A stretch of 49,854 nucleotides of DNA from the NCBI GenBank assembly GCA_022826645.1, contig JAJDUM010000087.1:1-49854 (forward strand), written 5' to 3'. The translations under genes were made by a program, and so were the position numbers. Shown piece by piece: positions 16,064 through 24,449 of the stretch (position 1 is the stretch's first letter; the number at the start of each line of letters is the position of its first letter). The notes under the pieces were generated by a model that was not told the origin of the DNA, did not search any database, and saw nothing but the letters and a program-made list of their open reading frames with translations. The stretch is from Candidatus Poribacteria bacterium (GTDB lineage Bacteria > Poribacteria > WGA-4E > PCPOR2b).

Positions 16064-17203
16064 TTATGCGTTACCCAAATTCCGCTTCTCCCACCCACCT
16101 TCTCCGTACATATCCAAGAAGTGTGATTCGTCGTAGGGATGTTTGGCCATCTCCGATTCATCGAGGTCTATCCCCAAGCCGGGACGGTCCGGAATGATAA
16201 CGTCACCATCTTTGATCTCTATGGGATAATCAACAATCTTTTCGGCGAAGGGTGTTGCAAAGTCCTCAAACACCTCTTGGATCATAACATTTGGTGTCGA
16301 GGCATCGATATGGAGGCAAGCAGCGGTACAAACGGGACCTTGTGCATTGTGGGGTGCGACGGACACATGATGGGCTTGTGCAATGGCGCAGATCTTCTTC
16401 ATTTCCGTGATGCCACCGGCGGGGATGGGATCCGGCTGTATCACCTGCGCTGCCTTCCGATCCAGCAGTTCCATAAACGCCTCTTTGCCGGATAGCCCTT
16501 CTCCGGCGGCAATGGGAAACGGCAGCTTAGAAGCAATGAAAGCGAGGTCGTCGATTTGGGGTGAGCGTACCGGTTCCTCAAACCAGCCCGGATCAAACGC
16601 CTCCAGCCTGCGCCCGATCTTGACGCTGAGCAGCGGATCAAAACGCCCATGTCCTTCAATGAGTAACTCTACATCCGGTCCAACTGCCTCCCGCACTGCC
16701 GCAATGATATCAATCGAAAGCTCGATCTCGCTAGCGGCGATCCGTCCGTAAGCATTTCCAAAGGGATCGAATTTAAGCGCAGTGTAGCCTTTCTCCACAA
16801 CCGCTTTGGCTTTCTCAGCAAATGCTTCAGGAATCCGGTCTACCTGATACCAGCCGTTAGCGTAGGCGCGGATGCGATTCCGATATGCCCCACCGATCAG
16901 TTGATAAACCGGTAGCTGAACTGTTTTACCGATGATGTCCCAACACGCCATGTCCACGGCTGCCTTTACATAAAAAGGGGCGCTCCCCTTTGTAAGTTCT
17001 TCGTAAATTTCTTCCGTGTTGAAAGGATCGCGACCAAGGTAATAGCGGCGCATCTCAATGACGGCGGTCTCTGCCGTTTTCGCTTTGCGATGGCTTGTCG
17101 CCTCACCAACGCCGTAGACACCATCAGCCGTGTGGAGTTTGATAAACACCCAGTTCTTCCACGGGTTCCCAACGATAAAAGTCTGAATGTCTGTAATTTT
17201 CAT
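16064..17203 (-). CDS. Mandelate racemase/muconate lactonizing enzyme family protein (likely sugar-acid dehydratase)
   Basis: Enolase-superfamily enzyme that abstracts a proton next to a carboxylate, probably dehydrating an aldonic or aldaric acid. Visible are the capping domain, the ALKFDPFG strand, three metal-ligand regions (LIEGHGRFD, WFEEPV, AAGEGLSG) and the catalytic His in VAPHNAQGP. The GHGRFD and PHNAQGP motifs are like D-galactonate-type dehydratases. The length of 379 aa is normal. The start keeps the usual MKITDIQTFIVGNPWKNW N-terminus, but no ribosome site is visible upstream, where repeat DNA begins. It forms an operon with the dehydrogenase gene. Confidence 0.9.
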   Translation of the reverse strand: MKITDIQTFIVGNPWKNWVFIKLHTADGVYGVGEATSHRKAKTAETAVIEMRRYYLGRDPFNTEEIYEELTKGSAPFYVKAAVDMACWDIIGKTVQLPVYQLIGGAYRNRIRAYANGWYQVDRIPEAFAEKAKAVVEKGYTALKFDPFGNAYGRIAASEIELSIDIIAAVREAVGPDVELLIEGHGRFDPLLSVKIGRRLEAFDPGWFEEPVRSPQIDDLAFIASKLPFPIAAGEGLSGKEAFMELLDRKAAQVIQPDPIPAGGITEMKKICAIAQAHHVSVAPHNAQGPVCTAACLHIDASTPNVMIQEVFEDFATPFAEKIVDYPIEIKDGDVIIPDRPGLGIDLDESEMAKHPYDESHFLDMYGEGGWEKRNLGNA

Positions 17204-17235
17204 AATTAATAACGCAAGTTGCTAGTTGTCCAGTC

Positions 17236-17315
17236 TGCTCGGCTTGGATAGTCATATCCAAGTCTTGGACTCTCCCCGATAAATCGGGACAGGCGGAACG
17301 GAGCCATTTTTGTAA
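17236..17315. repeat. About 79-bp dispersed repeat (second copy)
   Basis: Same order as 3115-3193: GCTCGGCTTGGATAG, palindrome around CATATCCAAG, CCCGATAAATCGGG, GGCGGAACGGAGCCAT. It lies upstream of the dehydratase gene. Confidence 0.75.
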
Positions 17316-17358
17316 ATATGCAGTGTATTTGTCAATCCACTCACTGGAAAAGCTGGCA

Positions 17359-17388
17359 GAAACCGAGTTTTTTTCAAAACTCGGTTTC
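17359..17388. repeat. GAAACCGAGTTTT hairpin, copy 2
   Basis: Arms 17359-17371 and 17376-17388 pair perfectly over 13 bp with a 4-nt loop, followed by TTTT. Same family as 213-244. Confidence 0.75.
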
Positions 17389-17439
17389 TTTTCTGGGGTT
17401 TTACGTCCGTGAACCGATTTATGTCTCTCTATTATCTGG

Positions 17440-17466
17440 TTACGATGAAATGTCAACAGAACCTAG
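17440..17466. repeat. 27-bp direct repeat, left copy
   Basis: An identical 27-bp sequence starting TTACGATGAAATGTCAAC and ending ACCTAG occurs again at 18533-18559 in the same orientation. GTGATTAAT follows both copies after a short, unequal gap. The pair brackets the metallo-beta-lactamase remnant and the VOC gene. Confidence 0.85.
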
Positions 17467-17469
17467 GTC

Positions 17470-17946
17470 GTGATTAATGCGCTCGATATCACTGAGACTG
17501 GAGCGGAGGTTAAAGGGATTCGTTTCTCATCTGTGCCAGCTATGGGGAGCATAGTACATAAAAGCGATCCGGATCAGAATGCAATGTACCGATTTGGAGT
17601 CGAAGGTATCGAAATTGGGCACATGGGCGATGTGGGAAACCCGTTAAGCGAGACACAACTTGAATTTTTCAAGGGCGTCGATATTCTGCTCGTGCTAACA
17701 GGCGGTCCACCAACTATTGAACTGAATGATCTTGATGAAGTTATTGATGCAATTCAGCCGAAGGTTACAATTCCGATGCACTACAGGACCGACAAGGGCA
17801 CGCTCACTCGAATTCTGCCGGTAGATGATTTCACCGCGCGATATCCGGCGGAACTTGTCCATTATCAGGGCCAATCACAGATTGAAGTGAGCAAGTCAAA
17901 ACTACCTAAGACAAACCAGATTTATGTGCTAGACTACGCCAATTGA
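17470..17946 (+). pseudogene. Remnant of an MBL-fold hydrolase (N-terminus missing)
   Basis: The 158 residues match the C-terminal two-thirds of short UlaG-like metallo-beta-lactamase-fold proteins: VKGIRFSSVPAMGSIVHK, the metal-type GHMGDVG, LLVLTGGPPTIEL, and the late His in IPMHYRTDKGT. The N-terminal strand block and the HxHxDH metal motif that should come first are absent. The sequence upstream is a 27-bp repeat and a hairpin. The only start is GTG at 17470 with a poor ribosome site. I read it as a truncated, probably inactive gene cut at or near the repeat. Confidence 0.75.
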
Positions 17947-17970
17947 AATCCGCGGATCTGGTAATTGCGC

Positions 17971-18378
17971 TTATCGGCAATTTTCCTCGTACGGAAGATT
18001 GAGTTGCCATGAGACACCAAAGCGATCACTTACCCAACCGAACCGCTCACTAAACCCGTAGTTGTCCAATGGCATAAATATTTCTCCACCCTCAGCAAGT
18101 GCTGAGTATGCCCGCTCAAGTTCTTCTTGTGAGTCACAATCAACAAAGATTGACATAGCGGGTGTGAAGCCGAAATCATGCTTTATCGGGGTATCGATGC
18201 AGATGAATTCCCTACCACTAAGAGTAAAAAAGGCGTGATGAATTTTGCCTTTATTCTCGCCTGCGTCGTAGTGTGACACATCAATAATTTCAGACATGGG
18301 GAATAGGCTGACGTAGAAGCTCATTGCCTCCTCAGCAGTGCCATCAAACATTAGGTGGGTTCGGATCTTTGTCGCCAT
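17971..18378 (-). CDS. VOC-superfamily protein (PhnB/3-demethylubiquinone-type)
   Basis: A 135-residue protein with two beta-alpha-beta-beta-beta modules. It starts MATKIRTHLMFDGTAEEAMSF and includes FFTLSGREFICIDTPIK, the SIFVDCDSQEELERAY segment and the terminal SDRFGVSWQL, all typical of the PhnB-like group. Members are small metal-binding enzymes or binding proteins of mostly unknown substrate. The start at 18378 is chosen for GGGAGG nine bases upstream. A longer frame reaching 18549 adds only sequence from repeats. It lies between the two copies of the 27-bp repeat, convergent to the MBL remnant. Confidence 0.88.
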   Translation of the reverse strand: MATKIRTHLMFDGTAEEAMSFYVSLFPMSEIIDVSHYDAGENKGKIHHAFFTLSGREFICIDTPIKHDFGFTPAMSIFVDCDSQEELERAYSALAEGGEIFMPLDNYGFSERFGWVSDRFGVSWQLNLPYEENCR

Positions 18379-18471
18379 CAGGTGCTTTCCTCCCTTTTCG
18401 ATGTGTACAGATCTTGGATCGTGTCCACATCTCTCACCGAAATCCGAAGCTATCTCTGATATGTGAACAAA

Positions 18472-18524
18472 GGGTTGGGAGACCCAACCCCTACGAAGGG
18501 GCATGTGTCTGTGTGCCCCCTTGA
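18472..18524. repeat. Two adjacent small hairpins upstream of the VOC gene
   Basis: GGGTTGGG-AGA-CCCAACCC (18472-18490) is followed by AAGGGGCA ... TGCCCC (18496-18519). They fill part of the 300-base region between the VOC and glcF genes, which holds no gene I can see. Confidence 0.55.
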
Positions 18525-18532
18525 TTGTCTTA

Positions 18533-18559
18533 TTACGATGAAATGTCAACAGAACCTAG
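18533..18559. repeat. 27-bp direct repeat, right copy
   Basis: Identical to 17440-17466. See that entry. Confidence 0.85.
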
Positions 18560-18681
18560 CAATTTAGGTGATTAATAGTCAAAATATAGAGCGTTTTTAC
18601 CGCGATGTGTGCGTTGCGAGAATTTAATTCACACAAACAATACAATTGCTGCGTACTTTCCTTGAGGACCGGGGGAGTTGT

Positions 18682-20019
18682 CTATCCGAGCGGATCAATG
18701 CTTTGGTATGACTGGTCGAGGAGTTCGATCGGGTGCATCACCTTCATCGGCAATCGACTCGCCTTAACGCCCTGTTGGATCTGCAGAATACAGCCCGGGT
18801 TTCCTGTCGCAACAATTTCAGCATCTGTCTCGGCGATGTGCTTTATCTTGCGCTCCAGAATTTCACGAGACATCTCTGGCTGCGTGATATTGTAAATGCC
18901 GGCACTGCCGCAGCACCATTCCGATTCAGTCAACTCAATAAGTTCTAACCCCGGAATTGATTGGAGGAGTGTGCGAGGTTGAGATTGGACCTTTTGCCCA
19001 TGGACAAGATGACACGGTTCATCATACGTCACACGCCGATTAATCTCTCCCTCCGGTGGTATCATTTCAATCTCCGCGAGAAACTCACTGATATCCCGCA
19101 TTTTACTGCTAAATACTTGTGCCCTTTCGGAGTAGACGGTATCGTGTTCCATCAAGGCTTCATACTCCTTCAAGGTTGCCCCGCAGCCCGCCGAATTAAT
19201 GATGATCGCCTCCACATCTTCGGCTTCAAAAACATCGATGTTTTTCCGAGCGAGTTCCAATGCCGTGTCTCGAACGCCGTTGTGGACATGCAACGCACCG
19301 CAGCACACCTGCTGTGTGGGCGTAATGACGTCGCATCCGTTTTCCGTCAAGACACGAATCGTCGCTAAGTTGGTTTCGGTGAACACCTGATTCATCACAC
19401 ACCCAGAGATAAACCCAACCCGATGCTTCGCCTCCCCTTTGGCGGGGGTAAACTCCCGAATGCCGTCCTTGAGAGATGGATTCGGAATGTCGGGAAGCAA
19501 TGATTCCATCTCTCCCAATTTACCCATCAGTTTGAGAATCCCAAGTTTTTGCACCAGCCAGCGAATCCCAAGCCGCTGATACAGCCACATCAGTTCAAAG
19601 ATGAGATCTAAGCGATCCTTGTCGGGTAAAAGCTCCTTAAAAGCCAAACGCCGCCAAAACCGCTGCTCCGTTGGACGATCAGCGTTCAGTTCATAAATCG
19701 CACGAGCTTCTTCGATAACCTCGCCAAAATGTACGCCGGAGGGACATGCCGTTTCACACGCACGGCAGTCCAGACACCGATAGATATATTTTGCCCAGTC
19801 GTCATTGAGCGGCATCGGGCTCTTATCCCTGAATGCTGCCCCCATCAAATAAAGCCTTCCACGCGGTGAATCGGTCTCCAGACCTAATTCGCGGTAAGTC
19901 GGACAGGTCGGTAAACAGAGCCCGCAATGGGTACAAGCATCCCATTTGTTCCAGCTGAAAGATTCGGAACCGATGAGGGGATTAGTCTGTTGATTGGGTT
20001 GGGTCTGTGGCTGCTGCAT
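18682..20019 (-). CDS. glcF: Glycolate oxidase iron-sulfur subunit
   Basis: Electron-transfer subunit of a glycolate/D-lactate oxidase. Two [4Fe-4S] ferredoxin motifs are clear: CTHCGLCLPTCPT near residues 29-41 and CLDCRACETACPSG near 88-101. Two CCG-type cysteine domains follow, with QVCCGALHVHNG and SEWCCGSAGIYN, as in heterodisulfide-reductase subunits. The length of 445 aa matches GlcF. The flavin subunits GlcD and GlcE are not adjacent, so they must be elsewhere or the protein serves another FAD-dependent lactate/glycolate dehydrogenase. The ribosome site is weak (AGAAAG). A promoter candidate lies at 20085-20112. LarE is next upstream. Confidence 0.92.
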   Translation of the reverse strand: MQQPQTQPNQQTNPLIGSESFSWNKWDACTHCGLCLPTCPTYRELGLETDSPRGRLYLMGAAFRDKSPMPLNDDWAKYIYRCLDCRACETACPSGVHFGEVIEEARAIYELNADRPTEQRFWRRLAFKELLPDKDRLDLIFELMWLYQRLGIRWLVQKLGILKLMGKLGEMESLLPDIPNPSLKDGIREFTPAKGEAKHRVGFISGCVMNQVFTETNLATIRVLTENGCDVITPTQQVCCGALHVHNGVRDTALELARKNIDVFEAEDVEAIIINSAGCGATLKEYEALMEHDTVYSERAQVFSSKMRDISEFLAEIEMIPPEGEINRRVTYDEPCHLVHGQKVQSQPRTLLQSIPGLELIELTESEWCCGSAGIYNITQPEMSREILERKIKHIAETDAEIVATGNPGCILQIQQGVKASRLPMKVMHPIELLDQSYQSIDPLG

Positions 20020-20084
20020 CTTTCTAACGATTCTCGTTCCTTGGGTTCGAGGACATTTTTAATTCCACCAACTTCCTCCATCAT

Positions 20085-20112
20085 ATAATACTGTGTATAG
20101 GAATCGGTTCAA
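20085..20112 (-). promoter_or_regulatory. Candidate promoter for glcF
   Basis: On the minus strand: TTGAAC (20112-20107), 16-base spacer, TATTAT (20090-20085), about 65 bases upstream of the glcF ATG. Confidence 0.5.
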
Positions 20113-20149
20113 AACATAGTCAAGGGCGCGCTGTGGGTTCATCGGGGCA

Positions 20150-20181
20150 TAATGAACTAATGAGCCGATCAACTCTTGAAC
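20150..20181. repeat. Degenerate octamer array, 4 units
   Basis: TAATGAAC, TAATGAGC, CGATCAAC and TCTTGAAC in 8-bp register, in the gap between larE and glcF. Confidence 0.6.
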
Positions 20182-20264
20182 AAAATGGAGAGGTGGAGCA
20201 TATCTTTGCGGTGTGCAGATTCTCGGTGGATTTACAATGAAAGGTTGTGGACTGGCATCACCCT

Positions 20265-21116
20265 CTAATGGGCAGTCAATTTTGAAAGGTTCAGTAACCC
20301 TTCGTTTAGACTTCCAGATCTATACCCTTGCAAATCGAGGGCGACATGCTCATATCCAAGCGATTTGAATTTCTCATTAATCTGGGTGCGGATGGATTTG
20401 GCAGCGATGAACTCAATCTCTTGTGGATCGACCTCAATCCGAGCGAGCGTATCATGATGGCGTACACGGAATTGACGAATCCCTAAATCAAACAAAAACT
20501 GTTCCGCCCGATCAACGAGACGTAGATTCTCGCGGGTAATCCGTGTGCCGTAGGGAAAACGGGAGGAGAGGCATGCAAAGGCAGGTTTGTCCCACGTTGG
20601 TAGCCCCCAACGCTGTGAGGCTTCACGGATCTCCACCTTGGTCAGATTCACATCGATGAGCGGTGCCTGAATGCCCATCTGTTTAGCCGCATCCATGCCG
20701 GGGCGGTGATCGCCAACATCGTCAGGGATTGCTCCGTAGACAGTGGTGCCAATCTTATATTGTTCCGCAATTGGGCGGATCTGTTCAAACAGTTCGGTTT
20801 TGCAGAAATAGCAGCGATTGGTCGGGTTGCTCGCATATCCCTCAGTTTCCAATTCGTCGGTATTGATCGTTTCATAACGGATGCGAATCTGCTTGGCGAT
20901 GTCCTGTGCTGCCTTCATCTCGCGCTCCGGGTAAGAGTCAGAAACCGCTGTCACAGCAAGAGCATTATCTCCCAACGCCCGCTTTGCAGCTTCTGCCAGA
21001 AAGGTGCTATCCACTCCACCAGAGAATGCGACGATGACTTTTCCGTAGGATTTTAATAGTTTATCGAGCTGATCCAGCTTCTGATCAATGTCTGGATATT
21101 TTTCTGCTTCCGACAT
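20265..21116 (-). CDS. larE: ATP-dependent sulfur transferase LarE
   Basis: LarE supplies sulfur for the nickel-pincer cofactor of lactate racemase and related enzymes. The PP-loop FSGGVDSTF lies at residues 31-39. Cys102 and Cys105 (NRCYFCK) and Cys182 (ACLSSRFPYGTR) are the conserved cysteines. Depending on the subtype, they act as a sacrificial sulfur donor or hold an iron-sulfur cluster. The three-Cys pattern here is compatible with the cluster type, which is an inference. The length of 283 aa is normal. AGAGAGG precedes the ATG. larB, larC and larA are not in the window. It lies 20 bases downstream of the deformylase gene. Confidence 0.93.
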   Translation of the reverse strand: MSEAEKYPDIDQKLDQLDKLLKSYGKVIVAFSGGVDSTFLAEAAKRALGDNALAVTAVSDSYPEREMKAAQDIAKQIRIRYETINTDELETEGYASNPTNRCYFCKTELFEQIRPIAEQYKIGTTVYGAIPDDVGDHRPGMDAAKQMGIQAPLIDVNLTKVEIREASQRWGLPTWDKPAFACLSSRFPYGTRITRENLRLVDRAEQFLFDLGIRQFRVRHHDTLARIEVDPQEIEFIAAKSIRTQINEKFKSLGYEHVALDLQGYRSGSLNEGLLNLSKLTAH

Positions 21117-21136
21117 CTGTTTGACCTCTCTGATTT

Positions 21137-21742
21137 TTATTGTTCCGACTGCTGTCGAAGTTTCCTTAGTTTTCCACGGAGGAGTTGCCGCTTCAAGCCC
21201 CTAACGTAATCAATAAACAATATACCGTCGAGATGATCTATTTCATGCTGTAGGGCGCGGGCGAGTAGGTCTTCTGCCTCAATCTGAACCGGTTCACCAT
21301 CAATGTCTTGCGCCGTCACGACTGCCCTCGCCGCCCGCTTGACATCAGCTGTAATACCGGGGAAACTCAAACAACCCTCTTCCTCAGTAGCTTCACCCGC
21401 TAAACTCTGAATCGTTGGGTTAAACAGAACCGACGGCGATTCTTCCGAGGCATCTCGATCTAAATCAATCACAATCAGTCGCTTCAAAATCCCAACCTGC
21501 GGTGCCGCCAACCCCACCCCAATCGGTGAAGCATACATCGTGGCTAACATATCCTCTGCAAGTTTCCGCTCAACATCCGTGATTGCCTGAACGGGGAACG
21601 CTTTTTCTCGCAGTACTGGATCGCTATAGAGCCGAATACGGAAAGGACTCGCAGCGCAGTCATGAGAGTCCTTATCCACCATTGAAGAGCCAGCGACCTT
21701 TGGTGATGATGCATACCGTTTTCTGCGCTTGCGTCTTGCCAT
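21137..21742 (-). CDS. def: Peptide deformylase
   Basis: Removes the formyl group from N-terminal methionine of new proteins. All three motifs are intact: GVGLAAPQVG at residues 75-84, EGCLSFP at 122-128 with metal ligand Cys124, and HEIDHLDG at 166-173 with His166, Glu167 and His170. The protein is 201 aa, about 30 longer than usual because of a basic N-terminal extension beginning ARRKRRKR, which may be disordered or may mean translation starts later. It probably heads the def-larE transcript. Confidence 0.95.
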   Translation of the reverse strand: MARRKRRKRYASSPKVAGSSMVDKDSHDCAASPFRIRLYSDPVLREKAFPVQAITDVERKLAEDMLATMYASPIGVGLAAPQVGILKRLIVIDLDRDASEESPSVLFNPTIQSLAGEATEEEGCLSFPGITADVKRAARAVVTAQDIDGEPVQIEAEDLLARALQHEIDHLDGILFIDYVRGLKRQLLRGKLRKLRQQSEQ

Positions 21743-21974
21743 CTCCGAATAGGGGCTCCCTCCTATCTAACTCAAAGGTTCTAACATTTCATAATCATAT
21801 CACCCGTAGAGAGGATGGTCAAGCAAAAACGGAAGACATAGAAATATACGGACACCATCGCATTCCCGGTAAAACGAGAACATATAGAATAAATCTTGAC
21901 TCATGTTGAAGAATAGTGAAACAGAAATCGCAGGGGCGCGGGAACCCCACCCGAACTTGCTAAAATGGACAGAT

Positions 21975-22069
21975 GGTTTTCACGTTTCACAGCCTGTCCC
22001 GCCTGTCCCGATTCATCGGGCCTGCCCCGATCTTATCGGGGGATTTATCGGGGCATTACGTTTCACGTT
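21975..22069. repeat. CCCGAT element in a heptamer array (second filled copy)
   Basis: TTTTCACGTTTCAC on the left, CATTACGTTTCACG on the right, and between them the same AGCCTGTCCCGCCTG ... TTATCGGGG block as at 5308-5400. It occupies part of the 328-base gap upstream of def (21743-22070), in which I see no gene. Confidence 0.75.
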
Positions 22070-22070
22070 T

Positions 22071-23024
22071 TTAACCCTGCTTAACTAACTTCTGGAGCGA
22101 ACGAAGTTCTCTCGGCGGATCCATCTGACTGCCATAGTCACTCCAAGAGACTTCGGCGACATAGATGCTGCCCTTAGAATCAACAGCAATTCCATGCGGT
22201 GAATAGAACCGTCCGGGCTCATCTCCATAAGATTGGTCGCTCAGTTGTGCCAGTATGTTTCCCTTCGTATCTATGATACTGACGCGGGGTCCCAAACAGG
22301 TACCCATTGCATTTGACGCAATACCCGCGAAATACTCGCCTACGTAAACGAGCGGTTCGTTACTGGTGTCCAAACAGATACAGGCAGCCCGCGATAGGTT
22401 CAGCCACTGTGTTTCGTACTTCCCGTCGGGAGAAAATACCTGTACCCGGTGGTTTTCGCGGTCAGCAATGTACACCCAGCCATCCTTATCCGTTGTGATG
22501 TTATGGACAATGTTGAACTGTCCCTCACCCGTACCTGACTCGCCCCAAGAGGACAGATGCCGGCCATCGGGCGTAAATTTGTGAACCCGTGCGTTGGCAT
22601 ATCCATCAGCCACATACAGGTCCCCGCTGTGCGGATCAATTGCCAAGTGCGTTGGAAGGTTGAAAGGTTCGCCACTCATTGGAGAGGCAGGTCGATGGGG
22701 TTCGCCAAGCGTCATCAACAGTTTCCCATCGGGTGTGAACTGACGAACGGTGTGATCTCCGTTATCAACGCAATAGACCGAACCGTCAGGAGCAATGGTT
22801 ACGCCGTGTGGATTGGCGAATATGCCATCTCCCCATGTCCGAAGTACATCACCGTCAGAATTGAAGACAATCATCGGATGTGTCCCGCGATTAAAGACAT
22901 AAACATTATCATCCGCATCTACAGCGACAGCGGTAGCTTCTTTGTAAGTCCAATCTTCGGGTATGTTGCCCCAATCTTCGCCCGATGTTTGATATGTAAA
23001 ATCTCCACCACCTAAAGTAACCAT
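22071..23024 (-). CDS. NHL-repeat beta-propeller protein
   Basis: A 317-residue protein of about six NHL blades, each with the V/I-DNG-D/N-H-T/R-V-Q/R-F pattern (VYCVDNGDHTVRQFTPDGK, VYIADRENHRVQVFSPDGK, LYVADGYANARVHKF, IYVAEVSWSDYGS). NHL propellers bind peptides, RNA or small ligands, and some are lyases; no catalytic motif stands out. The start at 23024 is favoured by GGAGGG six bases upstream, since the frame extends to 23120 without a ribosome site. No signal peptide is seen. Stand-alone NHL proteins of this sort are common near sugar- and sulfatase-related genes. Confidence 0.88.
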   Translation of the reverse strand: MVTLGGGDFTYQTSGEDWGNIPEDWTYKEATAVAVDADDNVYVFNRGTHPMIVFNSDGDVLRTWGDGIFANPHGVTIAPDGSVYCVDNGDHTVRQFTPDGKLLMTLGEPHRPASPMSGEPFNLPTHLAIDPHSGDLYVADGYANARVHKFTPDGRHLSSWGESGTGEGQFNIVHNITTDKDGWVYIADRENHRVQVFSPDGKYETQWLNLSRAACICLDTSNEPLVYVGEYFAGIASNAMGTCLGPRVSIIDTKGNILAQLSDQSYGDEPGRFYSPHGIAVDSKGSIYVAEVSWSDYGSQMDPPRELRSLQKLVKQG

Positions 23025-23148
23025 TTTTCCCTCCGATCGTCCGGAAACCCACGTTGCTATGTATTGAAATTCGATTTGAAGCGCAATATGTCGGGCTCTT
23101 CTGTCCAATAGACCGATCACTAACTGAACCGATGAACCAACTCAATTG

Positions 23149-23157
23149 ATTATAGCA
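23149..23157 (-). promoter_or_regulatory. Extended -10 promoter for the NHL gene
   Basis: The minus strand reads TGCTATAAT, an extended -10 element without a clear -35 box, about 125 bases before the NHL start codon. Confidence 0.45.
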
Positions 23158-23200
23158 CACCTGTCGCCACGATGTGAAGATCAAAAATAGTTGATGGTCA

Positions 23201-23229
23201 TTGACACAAGCGTTTGGATATGTTACCAT
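23201..23229 (+). promoter_or_regulatory. Promoter for the CPBP protease gene
   Basis: TTGACA (23201-23206), 17-base spacer, TACCAT (23224-23229). It implies a transcript start near 23236, which rules out the in-frame TTG at 23201 and ATG at 23228 and favours the ATG at 23270. Confidence 0.6.
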
Positions 23230-23269
23230 GCGCGCCAAATCTTCGTCAGTGGAGCCACGGGATCTGCCA

Positions 23270-24295
23270 ATGCAAAATGTCTACGTAGTGATTTTGAGCA
23301 CGGCTATCAACGGCGCACTTGCCCTTTGGGTATACAACGATAGTAGACTACAAGATCGATCTAAGTTTTGGGCTTTGGGCACCTTTTTCCTTCCACAAGC
23401 GTTCTTCCCAATTTACTTCTGGAATCGGATCCCCGAACTCATCTGGACATGCCCTAAATGTCAGCGGGATAACCGAGCATGGTCCCGCAAATGTGGACGC
23501 TGCGATCAGTTCTATACAGCAGAAGAAACAGTGGCAAGGCTACACGGCTACCTCAAGCCATCAGATCCAGTCGTCATTTTTCTGATAACCTTTCTATTTC
23601 AAGAGGTCGCACGCTATATAGCCGTCTTGATGGCAGAAGGACTGGGGGTGCTGACAGAAACAGACGCTGTATACACACTTCCAACTTCCCACTTCTGGAG
23701 CATTAAGCTAATCGTCGGAAATGTGTTAATTTGGCTATCCCTATTCTGCATAACTGGTCGCTACCGCAGAACGGTAAGGTCTATTGGATTGGGATATAGT
23801 GGCGGTCTTACCGATTTTGTACTGCCCCTATTTCTCGCCCCCGCTTTAGCCTTCGCTGCTGTAGGTTTCATGGAGGGGATAGATTGGTTCAGTCAGCACA
23901 GCCCCCTCGAAGGGCTGGGGAACTTGGTCCGATGGGAACAGCAGCAATGGTCGAGCAGCATACCAGAAAACTTCGGGGACAGCACAGTTATTCTCTTCGG
24001 TTTTGTCATGTTAATTCTAATGCCGGTGGGGGAAGAAATTCTCTTTCGAGGGATTGCATATACCGGTTTCGCCGGTCGATTTGGTCAGGCTAAAGGTACT
24101 GTCCTTAGCGCGCTCCTTTTTGCAGCACTCCACGGCTACATCCGTTCCTTCATGCCGTCGGTTTTGGGAGGGATCCCAATATTTCTCATGGGGGTTACCC
24201 TTGTGTGGCTCTACATTCGCACGAAATCACTAATCCCTTGCATAATCACACACAGCTTAGTGAACTTGATTTTAATCCTAATTTATTGGCTGTAG
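23270..24295 (+). CDS. CPBP-family intramembrane metalloprotease with zinc-ribbon insert
   Basis: A 341-residue membrane protein of the CPBP (Abi, Rce1-like) family. The three protease motifs are intact: EEILFRG at about 254-260, FAALHG at about 283-288 and HSLVN at about 327-331. N-terminal to them are two hydrophobic segments, then a cytoplasmic zinc ribbon CPKCQRDNRAWSRKCGRC near residues 61-78, an unusual addition. Further membrane helices surround the motifs. The start is chosen from the promoter at 23201. The substrate could be a membrane protein or a prenylated peptide. The gene converges on pheA. Confidence 0.88.
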   Translation: MQNVYVVILSTAINGALALWVYNDSRLQDRSKFWALGTFFLPQAFFPIYFWNRIPELIWTCPKCQRDNRAWSRKCGRCDQFYTAEETVARLHGYLKPSDPVVIFLITFLFQEVARYIAVLMAEGLGVLTETDAVYTLPTSHFWSIKLIVGNVLIWLSLFCITGRYRRTVRSIGLGYSGGLTDFVLPLFLAPALAFAAVGFMEGIDWFSQHSPLEGLGNLVRWEQQQWSSSIPENFGDSTVILFGFVMLILMPVGEEILFRGIAYTGFAGRFGQAKGTVLSALLFAALHGYIRSFMPSVLGGIPIFLMGVTLVWLYIRTKSLIPCIITHSLVNLILILIYWL

Positions 24296-24300
24296 GTGTT

Positions 24301-24440
24301 ATGGTGAATTATAGAAATAAGTAGACATTGCCCATAACTCTGACCTTCGAGCAGTTTCTGAAGTCCCCCTGACAAGTGGTACATCCCGCCTGTCCCGATT
24401 CATCGGGGATTTATCGGGGGCGGGATTTAGGGGGTTAGCC
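24301..24440. repeat. Composite repeat at a convergent gene junction, copy C
   Basis: Matches copy A from ATGGTGAATT and AAATAAGT onward, then AAGTCCCCCTGACAAG, the CCCGAT block (24381-24427) and GGATTTAGGGGGTT. Its tail runs up to the 3' end of pheA. Confidence 0.7.
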
Positions 24441-24449
24441 GTACATTAA

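Noticed and set aside
17124..17456. Minus-strand frame starting MTFHRN across repeat DNA
   Set aside because: It runs through the 27-bp repeat, a hairpin and the dispersed repeat into the dehydratase gene in the wrong phase. The same MTFHRN start before the VOC gene is just the repeat.
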